Below are positions 1-8,550 of a stretch of DNA of 64,000 nt, one piece after another. The notes beneath the pieces were generated by a model. It saw only the letters and a list, made by a program, of their open reading frames with translations. It had not been told where the DNA came from and searched no databases. The first letter of the stretch is position 1; the number at the start of each line of letters is the position of its first letter. The stretch comes from Micromonospora ureilytica (GTDB lineage Bacteria; Actinomycetota; Actinomycetes; Mycobacteriales; Micromonosporaceae). The position numbers and the translations under genes were made by a program. The stretch lies in contig NZ_JADOTX010000001.1 of NCBI RefSeq assembly GCF_015751765.1, positions 2,728,001-2,792,000 of the forward strand. Direction: 5' to 3'.

Positions 1-2
1 CC

Positions 3-959
3 AAGGTCATCGCCCGGCTGACCGCCGACGGGCTGATCCGCCCCGCCGGCGTGCGACGTCCGGGCATCGGCAAGCCCGCGGTCGTCTACGAACTCGTCCC
101 GGACAGCCGGTACGCGATCGGCGCCCACGTGGCCCGGCGCACGCTGCGGCTCGTCCTGGTCGACCTGGCCGGCACCGTGCACCAGTCGGCGGTCAGCCCG
201 CTGCCCCGCGACTTCACCCCGGAGCAACTCCTCGACGCCCTGAGCGCCGGCATCGACACACTGGCCGGCATCGGCGACCTGCGGGGCCGGCTCACCGGGC
301 TGGGCATCGGCATGATCGGCCCACTCGACCACGCCAACGGCCTTGTCCGGGACGCCCACGGCCTGCGGCACTGGCACGACGTACCCCTGCGCGAGGTCGC
401 CGAGAAGCACCTGGGCCTCGCCGTCCACCTCGACAAGGACGTCACCGCGGGGATCACGGCGGAGGCCTGGCGGCACGGCGCGACGTTCGGCGACGCGGCC
501 CTCATCATGGTCGAGTCCGGCATCGGCGGCGGCTTCTGGCTCGGCGGCGCGGCCCACCGGGGAGCGCACACCAACGCGGGCGAATTCGGCCACACGGTCG
601 TCGACCTGACCGGGCCTCTCTGCGTCTGCGGCCGGCACGGGTGCCTGGAGATCGTGCACCATCACGCCGCCGAGGCCGGGGACATCGCGCACGCCGCCCG
701 CGTGCTGGCCGTGGGCGTCGTCAACCTGCTCCAGACCCTCGACCTCGCCCACGTCGTGCTGGCGGGCGCGGATCTCCTCCGGCACCCGCAGACCTACCTC
801 ACGGCGGTCACCGAGGCCGTCCAGGCCGACGCGCGGCGCGCGGCCTGGCTCAGCACGAGGGTGGCCCTGTCCAGCCTCGGCGCGGACGTGATCGCCGCGG
901 GCGCCGCCATGCAGGTCCTCGACCAGCACTACGGCATCCCCGAGTTGGCCCCGATCTAG
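3..959 (+). CDS. ROK family transcriptional regulator/sugar kinase, 5' truncated by window edge
   Basis: The reading frame is open from the first bases. The upstream part (KVIARLTADGLIRPAGVRRP) looks like the end of a winged-helix DNA-binding domain, so this is a ROK repressor rather than a free-standing glucokinase. The ROK core follows, with a glycine-rich SGIGGGFWLGG stretch and the zinc-binding signature CVCGRHGCLE near the C-terminal third, preceded by GEFGH. ROK repressors sense sugars or sugar phosphates and control sugar-uptake genes; the target here lies outside the window. A GTG at position 51 could be mistaken for the start, but homology-like sequence continues upstream of it. The family call is strong; kinase activity is unproven. 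Confidence 0.85.
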   Translation, partial: KVIARLTADGLIRPAGVRRPGIGKPAVVYELVPDSRYAIGAHVARRTLRLVLVDLAGTVHQSAVSPLPRDFTPEQLLDALSAGIDTLAGIGDLRGRLTGLGIGMIGPLDHANGLVRDAHGLRHWHDVPLREVAEKHLGLAVHLDKDVTAGITAEAWRHGATFGDAALIMVESGIGGGFWLGGAAHRGAHTNAGEFGHTVVDLTGPLCVCGRHGCLEIVHHHAAEAGDIAHAARVLAVGVVNLLQTLDLAHVVLAGADLLRHPQTYLTAVTEAVQADARRAAWLSTRVALSSLGADVIAAGAAMQVLDQHYGIPELAPI

Positions 960-998
960 TCTCCATCCCCAGCGCCGCGACGCCGCAGCGCCGACCCA

Positions 999-1075
999 CG
1001 TCGATCATGGAGGCGTGGTGCCCGTCTTGGGGCCTAGCGGCTATTTTGTCCCCCACCACAACTCCATGATCGACG
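999..1075. repeat. Intergenic inverted repeat (24-nt arms)
   Basis: Arms at 999-1022 and 1052-1075 are reverse complements at 20 of 24 positions, with the core GTCGATCATGGAG perfectly matched. The 29-nt loop contains CTATTTTGTC. The element sits just after the stop of the ROK gene and could fold in RNA as a terminator, but its size and sharp core resemble a dispersed REP/MITE-like palindrome. Whether it recurs in the genome cannot be judged from this window. Confidence 0.6.
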
Positions 1076-1105
1076 GGGGTGCGGGTGCCGCGTGGCGGGG
1101 CCGGG

Positions 1106-1279
1106 TCAGATGGTGGCGGGTGGTGACAGTGCCATCTTCTGCCAGTTGCGGAACACGAAGCGGTGCACCGATTTCAGCCCGACCCAGAGTGCCGGCTCCA
1201 GCGCGAGGCGACCGTACCCACGGACCGTCACCGTCGTGGTCCGGGTGACCCGCGTGCCGCCGTTCACCTCGGTCACATC
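1106..1279 (-). pseudogene. Remnant of a SRPBCC (polyketide cyclase-like) protein, C-terminal end only
   Basis: Read on the minus strand, about 57 residues before a stop resemble the end of a SRPBCC/START-like protein: a strand beginning DVTEVNGGTRVT, a second strand with TTTVTVRGYGR, and a final amphipathic helix (LWVGLKSVHRFVFRNWQKM) typical of this fold. Upstream the frame loses this character and runs into the 3' end of the MerR gene, so the N-terminal two thirds are missing. I infer a decayed gene. The call rests on pattern resemblance only. Confidence 0.4.
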
Positions 1280-1349
1280 GGCAGACTGGTCGTGATGCGC
1301 CCCGGCAACGCCGGTTCCGCCACCGACGGGGACGAACTCGCCCGCGTCG

Positions 1350-1733
1350 CTAGGCCACCAGGACGTCGGCGTTCGTCCGGGTGCAACCGCTGGCCGGGCT
1401 CTCGCTGAGCGCGATGACCGCGTCGAGCCGGTCGCGTGCCTGCCGGAGTTGATTGATCTGGCGATCGATGCGCTCGCGTTCGGCGCGGAGCATGGCCCGC
1501 GACTGCGGTGTGTTGACCTTCGCGTCGACGCAGGGAAGCAGGTCCAGGATGGTGCGGCTGGACAGGCCTGCGGCGTACAGCATCTGGATGAGGTGCACCC
1601 GGTCGACCGCGTCGTCGAGGTAGTGGCGCTGGCCGCCACTGCTTCGCGCGGCACCCAGGAGGCCCTGCTCCTCGTAGTAGCGCAGTGCTCGTACCGAGAC
1701 CCCGGTCTTCGTGGCGAGTTCCCCGATCCGCAC
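1350..1733 (-). CDS. MerR family transcriptional regulator
   Basis: A 127-aa protein starting MRIGELATKTGVSVRALRYY, the canonical MerR winged-helix N-terminus, with the second wing motif around SGGQRHYLDDAVDRV and a coiled-coil dimerisation helix near residues 80-105 (ERERIDRQINQLRQARDRL). Cys116 (in SPASGCTRTN) is the only cysteine in the C-terminal tail. It is transcribed divergently from a short-chain dehydrogenase with 110 bp between the starts, and it probably controls that gene from a MerR-like palindrome in the gap. The ligand is unknown; the tail lacks a paired-cysteine metal site. Confidence 0.9.
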   Translation of the reverse strand: MRIGELATKTGVSVRALRYYEEQGLLGAARSSGGQRHYLDDAVDRVHLIQMLYAAGLSSRTILDLLPCVDAKVNTPQSRAMLRAERERIDRQINQLRQARDRLDAVIALSESPASGCTRTNADVLVA

Positions 1734-1770
1734 AGACCCTCCCCCGGCCGGTGACCGCAGTCACACAGCC

Positions 1771-1802
1771 TTGCCTCTCACGTGAACGTCAGGTTTTACC
1801 GT
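1771..1802 (+). promoter_or_regulatory. Putative MerR-type promoter/operator for the SDR gene
   Basis: A -35-like TTGCCT (1771-1776) and a -10-like TACCGT (1797-1802) are separated by 20 bp, longer than the usual 17 and as expected for MerR-activated promoters. Within the spacer CTCACGT-GA-ACGTCAG (1777-1792) is a near-perfect inverted repeat. This follows the MerR paradigm of a dyad inside an over-long spacer, but the hexamers are weak. Confidence 0.45.
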
Positions 1803-1843
1803 AGCTCGCGTACCGCTCGTCCTGAACCTGCCAGGAGGCAATC

Positions 1844-2548
1844 ATGCGGATCTCTGGTTCGATCGCTCTGGTCACCGGTGCCAACCGTGGCATCGGTCGG
1901 CACTTCGCCGGACAACTGTTGGAACGTGGAGCGGCCAAGGTGTACGCCACGGCCCGCAACCCGGAGCAGATCGACATCCCCGGCGTCGAGAGGCTCCGGT
2001 TGGACATCACCGACCCACGATCCGTCGAGGAGGCAGCCGCGGTCGCGTCCGACGTCACTCTGCTGGTCAACAACGCCGGGATCTCCACCTCCACCAACCT
2101 GGTCACCGGCGATCTCGGCACGATCAGGTCCGAGCTGGACACCCACTTCTACGGCACCCTCAGCATGGTCCGGGCATTCGCACCGGTGCTCGGCACGAAT
2201 GGCGGCGGGGGGATTCTCAACGTCCTGTCGGCGATGTCGTGGTTCTCCTACGACGGGGACAACGCCTACGGCGTCGCGAAGGCAGCCGAGTGGAGCCTGA
2301 CCAACGGGATCCGACTGGAACTCGCCGGCCAGGGGACCCTCGTGACGGGCCTGCACCTGGGCGCCGCCGACACCGACATGTCGGCCAACTACGACGGCGA
2401 CAAAATCGACCCCGCCGACGCCGTACGCGCCGCACTGGACGGCATCGAGGCCGACCGGGTCGAGGTCGTCGCCGACGAGTGGAGCGCGTACGTCAAGGCG
2501 TCCGTGGCCAAGGACCCGAGCGAGTTCTATGCCGCGACGGCGCGGTGA
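1844..2548 (+). CDS. Short-chain dehydrogenase/reductase (SDR)
   Basis: A 234-aa classical SDR. The cofactor-binding TGANRGIG motif is at residues 11-18, NNAG is about residue 76, the catalytic serine lies in NVLSAMSW, and the YGVAK pair (YxxxK) is about residues 143-147. AGGAGG precedes the ATG by 8 bases. It is divergent from the MerR gene and probably its target. SDRs of this size reduce or oxidise carbonyl/hydroxyl groups with NAD(P)H; the substrate cannot be read from sequence. It ends 28 bp from the convergent L,D-transpeptidase gene. Confidence 0.9.
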   Translation: MRISGSIALVTGANRGIGRHFAGQLLERGAAKVYATARNPEQIDIPGVERLRLDITDPRSVEEAAAVASDVTLLVNNAGISTSTNLVTGDLGTIRSELDTHFYGTLSMVRAFAPVLGTNGGGGILNVLSAMSWFSYDGDNAYGVAKAAEWSLTNGIRLELAGQGTLVTGLHLGAADTDMSANYDGDKIDPADAVRAALDGIEADRVEVVADEWSAYVKASVAKDPSEFYAATAR

Positions 2549-2576
2549 CTCACTGGCAGACGCGCCACTCGGTGGT

Positions 2577-3842
2577 TCAGCCGCCAGAGGCGGACGGCCC
2601 CGGCGTCGGCACGCCACCGGCGACCGCACGCGCGGGTGGCGCCGACGCCGGGGCCGGGCGAAGATCCGCGGGTACGGGCAGCGCGCTGCCCTTGACGAAC
2701 TGGCTCCAACTGGTGTTCCAGGCCGTCCAGCCGTTGCCCGCCTGGAGCCGGACCTCGGTGCCGGTGAAGGTGACCAGGTCGCCTACCTGGGTGACGCCCA
2801 TCAGCCAGTCCGCGTTGGCCGCCGAGATGTTCGTGCAGCCGTGCGAGACGTTGCGGTGTCCCTGGTCCGACACCGACCAGGGTGCCCCGTGGATGAACTC
2901 GCCGCCCCAGGTGAGCCGTTGCGCGTCCTCGACGTTCACCACGTAGCCGCCGTTCGGCTCGCCGCGCGTGTCGAACGTCGTGTACTGGTGCTTCTCCATG
3001 ATCACCATCTTGCCGCTGGACGTGGGGGTGCCGCGCTTGCCGAGGCTGACCGGGATCCTGCGGATCAGCTTGCCGTCCCGCAGCACGCGCATCTGCTTGG
3101 TGGCGTTGTCGACCTCGAGCGCCACCTGCCGTCCGATCCGGGATGTCGCGGTGCGATCGGCGTCGCCGATGTGGTTCGCGCCGATCGGCAGCCCCTCCAG
3201 GCCAGCCCGGACACTGATTGTCGTGCCCGGCCGCCAGAAGTCGGGTGCCCGGTAGTAGACCTGACTGCCGTCGTCCACCCAGGACCAGGCACCGGGCTGC
3301 GGTGGGTTCGTGGTGACGAACAAACGACGCTGCACGTCGGCGCGGGCGGCCCTGGCGATGGGCGGATCGAAGCCGATGGTCACCGGCATCGCGGTGCCGT
3401 ACGTCTGCCTGTCGGCGAAGTACAGGGTGCTGCTCACCTGCGGCTTCGTCGAGGCCGCCGCGGTGGTGAAGGTGGTGGTGCGGGTGGTCTGCCCGGAGTC
3501 GCCGGTGGCGGTCACCGCCACGGTGTAGGTGTGCTGCGGGCGCAACGGGACGCTCGGCACCCAGGCCGAACCGTCCTCGCGTGGTTCCGCCCGGACCAGC
3601 GTGCCCGCGTCGTCGACGATGCGCACGGCGGTGATCTTTCCGCCCGTGACGAGCGGAACCACCTCGGCGCTGAGCGGCACTTCCCGGGAGAGATCGGCGG
3701 GCGTGACGGTCAGTTCGGGCGACGGCACCACCTGCTCGGCGGGACGCACGGCGGCCTTCCGCTCGGTGGTGCACCCACCGAGGACCAGCGGTGTCGCCGC
3801 GACGGTCACCGCAACGAGCGCCATACGCCTTCGTAAACCCAT
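2577..3842 (-). CDS. Lipoprotein L,D-transpeptidase (Ig-like domains plus YkuD)
   Basis: A 421-aa protein that starts MGLRRRMALVAVTVAATPL and reaches lipobox LGGC, so it should be lipid-anchored outside the membrane. Residues about 40-260 form the two bacterial Ig-like domains typical of mycobacterial-type Ldt enzymes. Residues about 265-385 are the YkuD catalytic domain with HGAPW and SHGCTN, in which Cys336 is the nucleophile. These enzymes form 3-3 crosslinks in peptidoglycan and are inhibited by carbapenems. A Pro/Ala-rich tail ends the protein. Monocistronic by spacing. Confidence 0.93.
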   Translation of the reverse strand: MGLRRRMALVAVTVAATPLVLGGCTTERKAAVRPAEQVVPSPELTVTPADLSREVPLSAEVVPLVTGGKITAVRIVDDAGTLVRAEPREDGSAWVPSVPLRPQHTYTVAVTATGDSGQTTRTTTFTTAAASTKPQVSSTLYFADRQTYGTAMPVTIGFDPPIARAARADVQRRLFVTTNPPQPGAWSWVDDGSQVYYRAPDFWRPGTTISVRAGLEGLPIGANHIGDADRTATSRIGRQVALEVDNATKQMRVLRDGKLIRRIPVSLGKRGTPTSSGKMVIMEKHQYTTFDTRGEPNGGYVVNVEDAQRLTWGGEFIHGAPWSVSDQGHRNVSHGCTNISAANADWLMGVTQVGDLVTFTGTEVRLQAGNGWTAWNTSWSQFVKGSALPVPADLRPAPASAPPARAVAGGVPTPGPSASGG

Positions 3843-4038
3843 CGAACGTCCCCCGGCTTCCGCGTGCTCCGTGGCGGCAATTCTCTCCGCGTCGGCGGCG
3901 CCCTGCGCTGTTTCCGGAAATCACGCAACGAAGGTGGGAACGGTCGTCAGGGCACCCGGTCCGGGCCCCTCGGTTGCGCTTCCCTTTCGTGATCCTCGGG
4001 GCATCGAAGTGTGACGCCGCCGTGGAATGCTGGCCGAC

Positions 4039-4566
4039 ATGCGCGGAAGACGACGTCCATGGATTCTGCTCCCGCTCCCCCTCCTTCTCCTGACCGCCTG
4101 CTCACCAGCGGAGGAGCCGATTGTCGCTCTCGCCGTGCAGGACGGCCGGCCGGTCGGCGTCTTGGTCACCTGCGACGACCGTGACGCCAATATCCGCGTG
4201 TTCGAAAACGGTGATCATCAGGGTGAGCCGAGCAAAAGGTCCCTGATCAGGTGGCGCATCGGCGGCCCGCCGGCGAGCGAGGTCGTGGAGGTGGCGCTGT
4301 TGGGTCAGCCGCCGGAGGGCTGGGTGGTTGCCGACGCTGTCGACAGCCCAGGGACCGAGGTGGAGGTGGAGCTGCTCACCGAATTTCGGGCCGGGGTCAC
4401 CTACACCCTCGACGGGTCAAGCCGCCGCGAGGCCCGGTCGGTGGACTTCACCCTCGCGGACCTCCCACGCATCGGCCCGGACCAGGTGTTGGCGCCGGGC
4501 GGACACAACTCGACGACTGTCGTGTCGCGGGAGACCTTCCTGCGCAAGGCACGCGACCGCTGCTGA
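4039..4566 (+). CDS. Small putative lipoprotein, function unknown
   Basis: About 175 aa. The N-terminus MRGRRRPWILLPLPLLLLTAC is a compact lipoprotein signal ending in lipobox LTAC. The rest is a predicted beta-rich extracellular domain with two cysteines (VTCDDRD early, RDRC at the extreme C-terminus) that could pair. I do not recognise the family. An in-frame ATG at 4027 is an alternative start; neither has a strong ribosome binding site. Flanking genes are also cell-envelope proteins. Confidence 0.65.
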   Translation: MRGRRRPWILLPLPLLLLTACSPAEEPIVALAVQDGRPVGVLVTCDDRDANIRVFENGDHQGEPSKRSLIRWRIGGPPASEVVEVALLGQPPEGWVVADAVDSPGTEVEVELLTEFRAGVTYTLDGSSRREARSVDFTLADLPRIGPDQVLAPGGHNSTTVVSRETFLRKARDRC

Positions 4567-4790
4567 CCCGACGCGGCAGACCACTCAAGAAAGTGGAGTG
4601 CCGCCACAGTCGCTGATTACGGTTTTTGGAGAGAAATCAGAGAATTGAGATTGAGTCGACATCGCGGCGGCTCCGCAGAGCTGAACAGGCAATCGCTGAG
4701 CGCTATTTAAGGGAGAATTAATCGTTTCAGTTGGAAACGAGCAGGGGGCCGACTCGTATTCTTCGTGCTCGGAAGAAAGGTGCTCCCCCG

Positions 4791-5927
4791 TTGATAGATT
4801 TCCGATCCACCCCTCGACACCGTCGTGCCGTCACCGCCCTGCTGCTGGTGAGCGTGGCGCTCGCCGGCGGATGCAAGGAGGCGCCGGGCACTCCCGGCGC
4901 GTCCGGCCCGTCCAGCGACACCGGCATCGGCTCGTCCGGCCCGGACGCGCCGACGGCCACCGCCCCGGGCGACGCCTCGGCCACGCCGAGCGCGCCGGGC
5001 ACGTCGGCCACCCCGTCCGTGCCGGGCAAGCCGGCGACCCCGGCCACCAGCGCCGTCCCGCCCACCGCGTCCGGCGGCTGGATCACCATCGACGCTGCCG
5101 CGCAGGCCGCCGCGACGAAGGCGTTCTTCGCGCGCAAGCCCAAGCCGGTGACCGGCAACCCGGTCAAGGTGCCCGAGTTCAACGTCGGCTGTACGACCAG
5201 TCACCACAACAGCGACGACCCGATCGTGCTGCCCAAGCTGGTAGGCGGTTCGCACAACCACACGTTCTGGGGCAACAAGTCGACCGACGCCAACTCGACA
5301 GCCGAATCGCTGCGGGCGTCCAAGGCGACCACCTGCAACTCGCCGGACGACCAGTCCGCCTACTGGGTGCCGACGATGTACCAGAACGGCAAGGTCGTGG
5401 ACCCGAAGGAGGTGACCGTCTACTACGGTTCCCGGCTGAAGGACCCGAGCAGGACGCAGCCCTTCCCGTTCGGCCTGCGAATGATCACCGGTGACGCCAA
5501 GAACCAGGTCGACACTCCGGACAAGCAGGGCAACCACTTCTGGTGCGCCGGCATCGGCGGCGAGATCGGCCGCAGCGCCGACAAGACGTTCCCGGTCTGC
5601 GCCAAGACCGCGAACATCGTCCGGCAGATCACCTTCCCGGACTGCTGGGACGGCAAGCACCTGGACAGCCCGGACCACAAGGCGCACATGGCCAACGGGG
5701 ACCACACCGGGGCGTGCCCGAAGAGCCACCCGGTGCCCGTCCCCTCGGTGTCCTTCGTGATCTCGTACCCGTTGAGCGCGAACACGGACGGCATCACCCT
5801 CGCGTCCGGCACGTCGTTCTCCATGCACGCGGACTTCTTCAACGCGTGGAAGGACGAGGCGCTCGCCGCGCGGGTGCGCAACTGCCTCGACCAGGGCGTG
5901 AAGTGCAACTCGGCCGGTAACTTCTAG
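4791..5927 (+). CDS. DUF1996 domain lipoprotein
   Basis: I choose a TTG start at 4791, which has GAAAGG upstream and gives a normal signal peptide ending in lipobox AGGC; a TTG at 4731 is also in frame. After a long Ser/Thr/Pro/Ala-rich linker (residues about 30-95) comes a DUF1996 domain with its hallmark stretches: WVPTMYQNGK, FPFGLRMITGD, FWCAGIGG, ITFPDCWDGKHLDSPDHKAH, and a histidine/asparagine-rich GSHNHTFWGN early on. Conserved His, Asp and Cys residues suggest a metal- or carbohydrate-associated exported protein. The biochemical role of DUF1996 is not established. Followed by a strong hairpin. Confidence 0.85.
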   Translation: MIDFRSTPRHRRAVTALLLVSVALAGGCKEAPGTPGASGPSSDTGIGSSGPDAPTATAPGDASATPSAPGTSATPSVPGKPATPATSAVPPTASGGWITIDAAAQAAATKAFFARKPKPVTGNPVKVPEFNVGCTTSHHNSDDPIVLPKLVGGSHNHTFWGNKSTDANSTAESLRASKATTCNSPDDQSAYWVPTMYQNGKVVDPKEVTVYYGSRLKDPSRTQPFPFGLRMITGDAKNQVDTPDKQGNHFWCAGIGGEIGRSADKTFPVCAKTANIVRQITFPDCWDGKHLDSPDHKAHMANGDHTGACPKSHPVPVPSVSFVISYPLSANTDGITLASGTSFSMHADFFNAWKDEALAARVRNCLDQGVKCNSAGNF

Positions 5928-5929
5928 CG

Positions 5930-5977
5930 TGATCGTCAACCCGGGGCCGGTGTCTGTCGGCCCCGGGCTGACGATCA
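5930..5977 (+). terminator. Strong hairpin terminator after the DUF1996 gene
   Basis: A 20-bp stem (5930-5949 with 5958-5977) with one mismatch and an 8-nt loop begins 3 bp after the stop codon. It lacks a clear U-tract, as is common in high-GC actinobacteria. It also lies 3' of the convergent NB-ARC gene and may serve both. Confidence 0.8.
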
Positions 5978-6038
5978 ACTAGGCATGCAGGAGTAGGCGC
6001 GGGCCGCGCTGTCTCCCTATTGAGTACGACCGCCCCCG

Positions 6039-8426
6039 TCAGCCCCAGGCGAACCAGCGCGACTTCGGCAGGCTGGCGATGTTCGCTTGAGCGGTACGCG
6101 TGTACGGGTGCTCTGGCCCGAGGACGCGGGTGTAGTCCGAGACGACGGCACTGAGGATCGCTTGGGCCCACCGACGCCGCCCGATGGCTGCCAGAGCCAG
6201 GCCGAAGTTGCGCCTCGCGTTGAGTGACCCCGGGTGGTCGACGCCGAGGACGCGCTCCCGATCCGCGACCGTGCGCTCGAACAGCGCTAGCGCCTCGGTG
6301 TGGCGTCGACCAGCGAGCAGCGCTCGCGCCAGGAACAAGCGGAGTCGAATCGCCTGCGGGTTGTCATGTGGCAGAACGTCGTCCACGCGCTGCACAAGAG
6401 CACGAAGTTGGCCGATCGCTTCGTCGTGCCGACCTGCGGCGGAGTAGGCGGCCGCGCGGTACTGAGGCCACCAGGTGAGGTGGATGTCGGCCCGTTGCTG
6501 GTCGGTTCCGAGTGCCGCGTTCTCCTCATGCAGCCGGACCCCTTCGGCGGCCCGTCCCGTCCGCACATAAATGCGCGCCAGCTCGCCGCGCGCGTTGATC
6601 GTCGAGCCGTGGTCAGGGCCGTAGACCCGCACGTTCTCCGCGAGGTTCTCTTCGAACAAGGGGACGGCCCTGGCGAGGTCACCCATCGAGCGGTAGGTGC
6701 TGGCAAGATTGATCCTCGCGCCCATGGTGGAAGGCGCGTCCGGGCCGCAGACACGAACACTCTCGACGAGGTTGTAGCGGTGGATGGTCAAGGCGCGGTC
6801 CAGTTGACCCCCGCACTCACAGCAGTAGCCCAGGAGGTTGCGGGCGCCTACCGTGCTCGGATGATCGAGACCGGCCAGGCGTACACGATCGGCCAGGGCC
6901 TGTTCGGCGTAGGGGATGGCCTCATTGTCACGGTCGGCGGTCATATAGGCATCGATCAGTGCCCGTCGCGCCAGGGCAACGGCTTCGTGGTCAGACGGCG
7001 CGAGCGCTCGGTGCTCGGTGAGCACCGTGCGGCCCACTGCCACCGCACGATTGAACTCCCCCATGGCGGTGAGCCGTCCGACACTCCACCGCCGCAGCCG
7101 TAACAGCTCAGCGGCGATCTCGTCGTCGCTCACCAGAACCGTCTGCGTCTCGGCCCAGACCTCAGCGATGTGGTCCACAACGTCGACGCCGGGCGCAGGC
7201 TGCGCCTCCGTGACACGGGTCAACAGCATCAGAGCATCCCGGACCGTGTCGCGGATTCGCCCTTCCGTTCGGGCCCGCGCCAACACCACTTGGCGGGTAA
7301 GCCGATGCATCGCCACCCGTGTGCCGGTGACGTCGAAGCCAACAACGGAGGCATTCGCCAACCCGCCCAATGCCTCGTCGACGCGCCTCGGTTCATCAAG
7401 CAGATTACGCAGCAGGTCGCGACGAACTCCCGCGTCCGACAGCACGGCCAAGAGATCGATGAGACGTCGGACCAACCCGTTCGGATCGCTGTCTTCGACC
7501 TCGCTGACCGACAGCAGCGTGGCTTCCTCCAGCGTGCGTGGATAGTTGTCACCGGGCACGCGGGGAAGCAGTGACCTCAGTGGCATTGATCGAAACCCGG
7601 CCAGGTACTCGGCGAACGACCACCGATGACGGCGGATCACGGCGCCCGCCTGCGCGAGTGCGAGCGGCAGTTGACCTAACTCTCGCGCGACCAGCGCGGC
7701 GGCCCTCGGGTCGTCGAGGCCCGCTCGCGAGCAGAGAAAGGTCACCGCCTGCGCGGGCGTAAGGACGTCGACGTGCACAGTGGCGCCGAAGACAGTGAAC
7801 TCTTGGTTCGTTGTCGTGATAAGGACGTGGACGTTTCCGCGCTGCGGCATCCATCGGGCGATCGCGTCGGCATCGAGCGCATTGTCGAACACGATTACGG
7901 ATCGCTCCGATTCGTTTTCAAGCCAGCGGAGTGCGGTGCGCGCGGCCGGCTCAGTGTCGACAACCTCGTCCACTGCCCCCGCCTGCCGCGCGAAGTCAGC
8001 AAACGATGTGACCACCGCCGCGACGTCATCCGCGACGATCCAGAGCACCCGCGCGACGTCAGCGCACAGTTGGTCACGCACGTGCGTGGCCGCGAGATGC
8101 GTCTTTCCGACCCCCCGCCCGCCCATCAGCACACATACCTCGCTGTTCGCCAACACCGTCGCGACCTCAGCCAGCAACTCCTCGCGGCGCATGTGCGACA
8201 CCGGCTCACGCGGGACGTCACCGACGACGAGTGGGCCGCCTAAGCCCCGATTGCCCGTCACCGCCGCAGCGGGCGGGGTCGACACAGACGCTGAGGGTGT
8301 CCGTCGTAGTTGCAGGAAGGCGGCCACGGTCCCCAGAACAGCGAGGACCGCGCTCAAGGCCCCGATGGCTACCTCCGCCGCATCCACGGCATCCACGGAA
8401 CCACAACCGGTAGCGACCCGGTACAT
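6039..8426 (-). CDS. Membrane-anchored NB-ARC/TPR (STAND-type) ATPase
   Basis: About 795 aa from ATG at 8426 (GTG at 8438 is an alternative; longer frames would run into the preceding gene). Residues about 15-42 hold one hydrophobic segment (AIGALSAVLAVLGTVAAFL). Next is an NB-ARC nucleotide-binding domain with P-loop GGRGVGKTH near residues 102-110, a Walker B-like SVIVFDNA and a GLPLA-like QLPLALAQAGA. The C-terminal half is a series of tetratricopeptide repeats of the kinesin-light-chain type (repeated DHPST...AR...L). STAND proteins switch on ligand binding; bacterial members act in signalling or phage defence. No separate effector domain is visible. GC content appears lower than that of neighbours. 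Confidence 0.85.
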   Translation of the reverse strand: MYRVATGCGSVDAVDAAEVAIGALSAVLAVLGTVAAFLQLRRTPSASVSTPPAAAVTGNRGLGGPLVVGDVPREPVSHMRREELLAEVATVLANSEVCVLMGGRGVGKTHLAATHVRDQLCADVARVLWIVADDVAAVVTSFADFARQAGAVDEVVDTEPAARTALRWLENESERSVIVFDNALDADAIARWMPQRGNVHVLITTTNQEFTVFGATVHVDVLTPAQAVTFLCSRAGLDDPRAAALVARELGQLPLALAQAGAVIRRHRWSFAEYLAGFRSMPLRSLLPRVPGDNYPRTLEEATLLSVSEVEDSDPNGLVRRLIDLLAVLSDAGVRRDLLRNLLDEPRRVDEALGGLANASVVGFDVTGTRVAMHRLTRQVVLARARTEGRIRDTVRDALMLLTRVTEAQPAPGVDVVDHIAEVWAETQTVLVSDDEIAAELLRLRRWSVGRLTAMGEFNRAVAVGRTVLTEHRALAPSDHEAVALARRALIDAYMTADRDNEAIPYAEQALADRVRLAGLDHPSTVGARNLLGYCCECGGQLDRALTIHRYNLVESVRVCGPDAPSTMGARINLASTYRSMGDLARAVPLFEENLAENVRVYGPDHGSTINARGELARIYVRTGRAAEGVRLHEENAALGTDQQRADIHLTWWPQYRAAAYSAAGRHDEAIGQLRALVQRVDDVLPHDNPQAIRLRLFLARALLAGRRHTEALALFERTVADRERVLGVDHPGSLNARRNFGLALAAIGRRRWAQAILSAVVSDYTRVLGPEHPYTRTAQANIASLPKSRWFAWG

Positions 8427-8499
8427 CCGATCGATCACCGTCGTGTCGGTTGACGTGGCGCTGCTGGCCGCTTCCCTCCGCCCAATCCCTCGGCTTGCT

Positions 8500-8534
8500 G
8501 CTGGGCCGGGCGCCTGGATGGCGTCCGGCCCAGC
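8500..8534 (-). terminator. Hairpin terminator of the four-gene secreted operon
   Basis: A 15-bp stem (8500-8514 with 8520-8534, one mismatch) with a 5-nt loop lies 17 bp beyond the stop of the last operon gene on the minus strand. It separates the operon from the NB-ARC gene transcribed in the same direction. Confidence 0.7.
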
Positions 8535-8550
8535 GTCAGGGGTCGATCGG

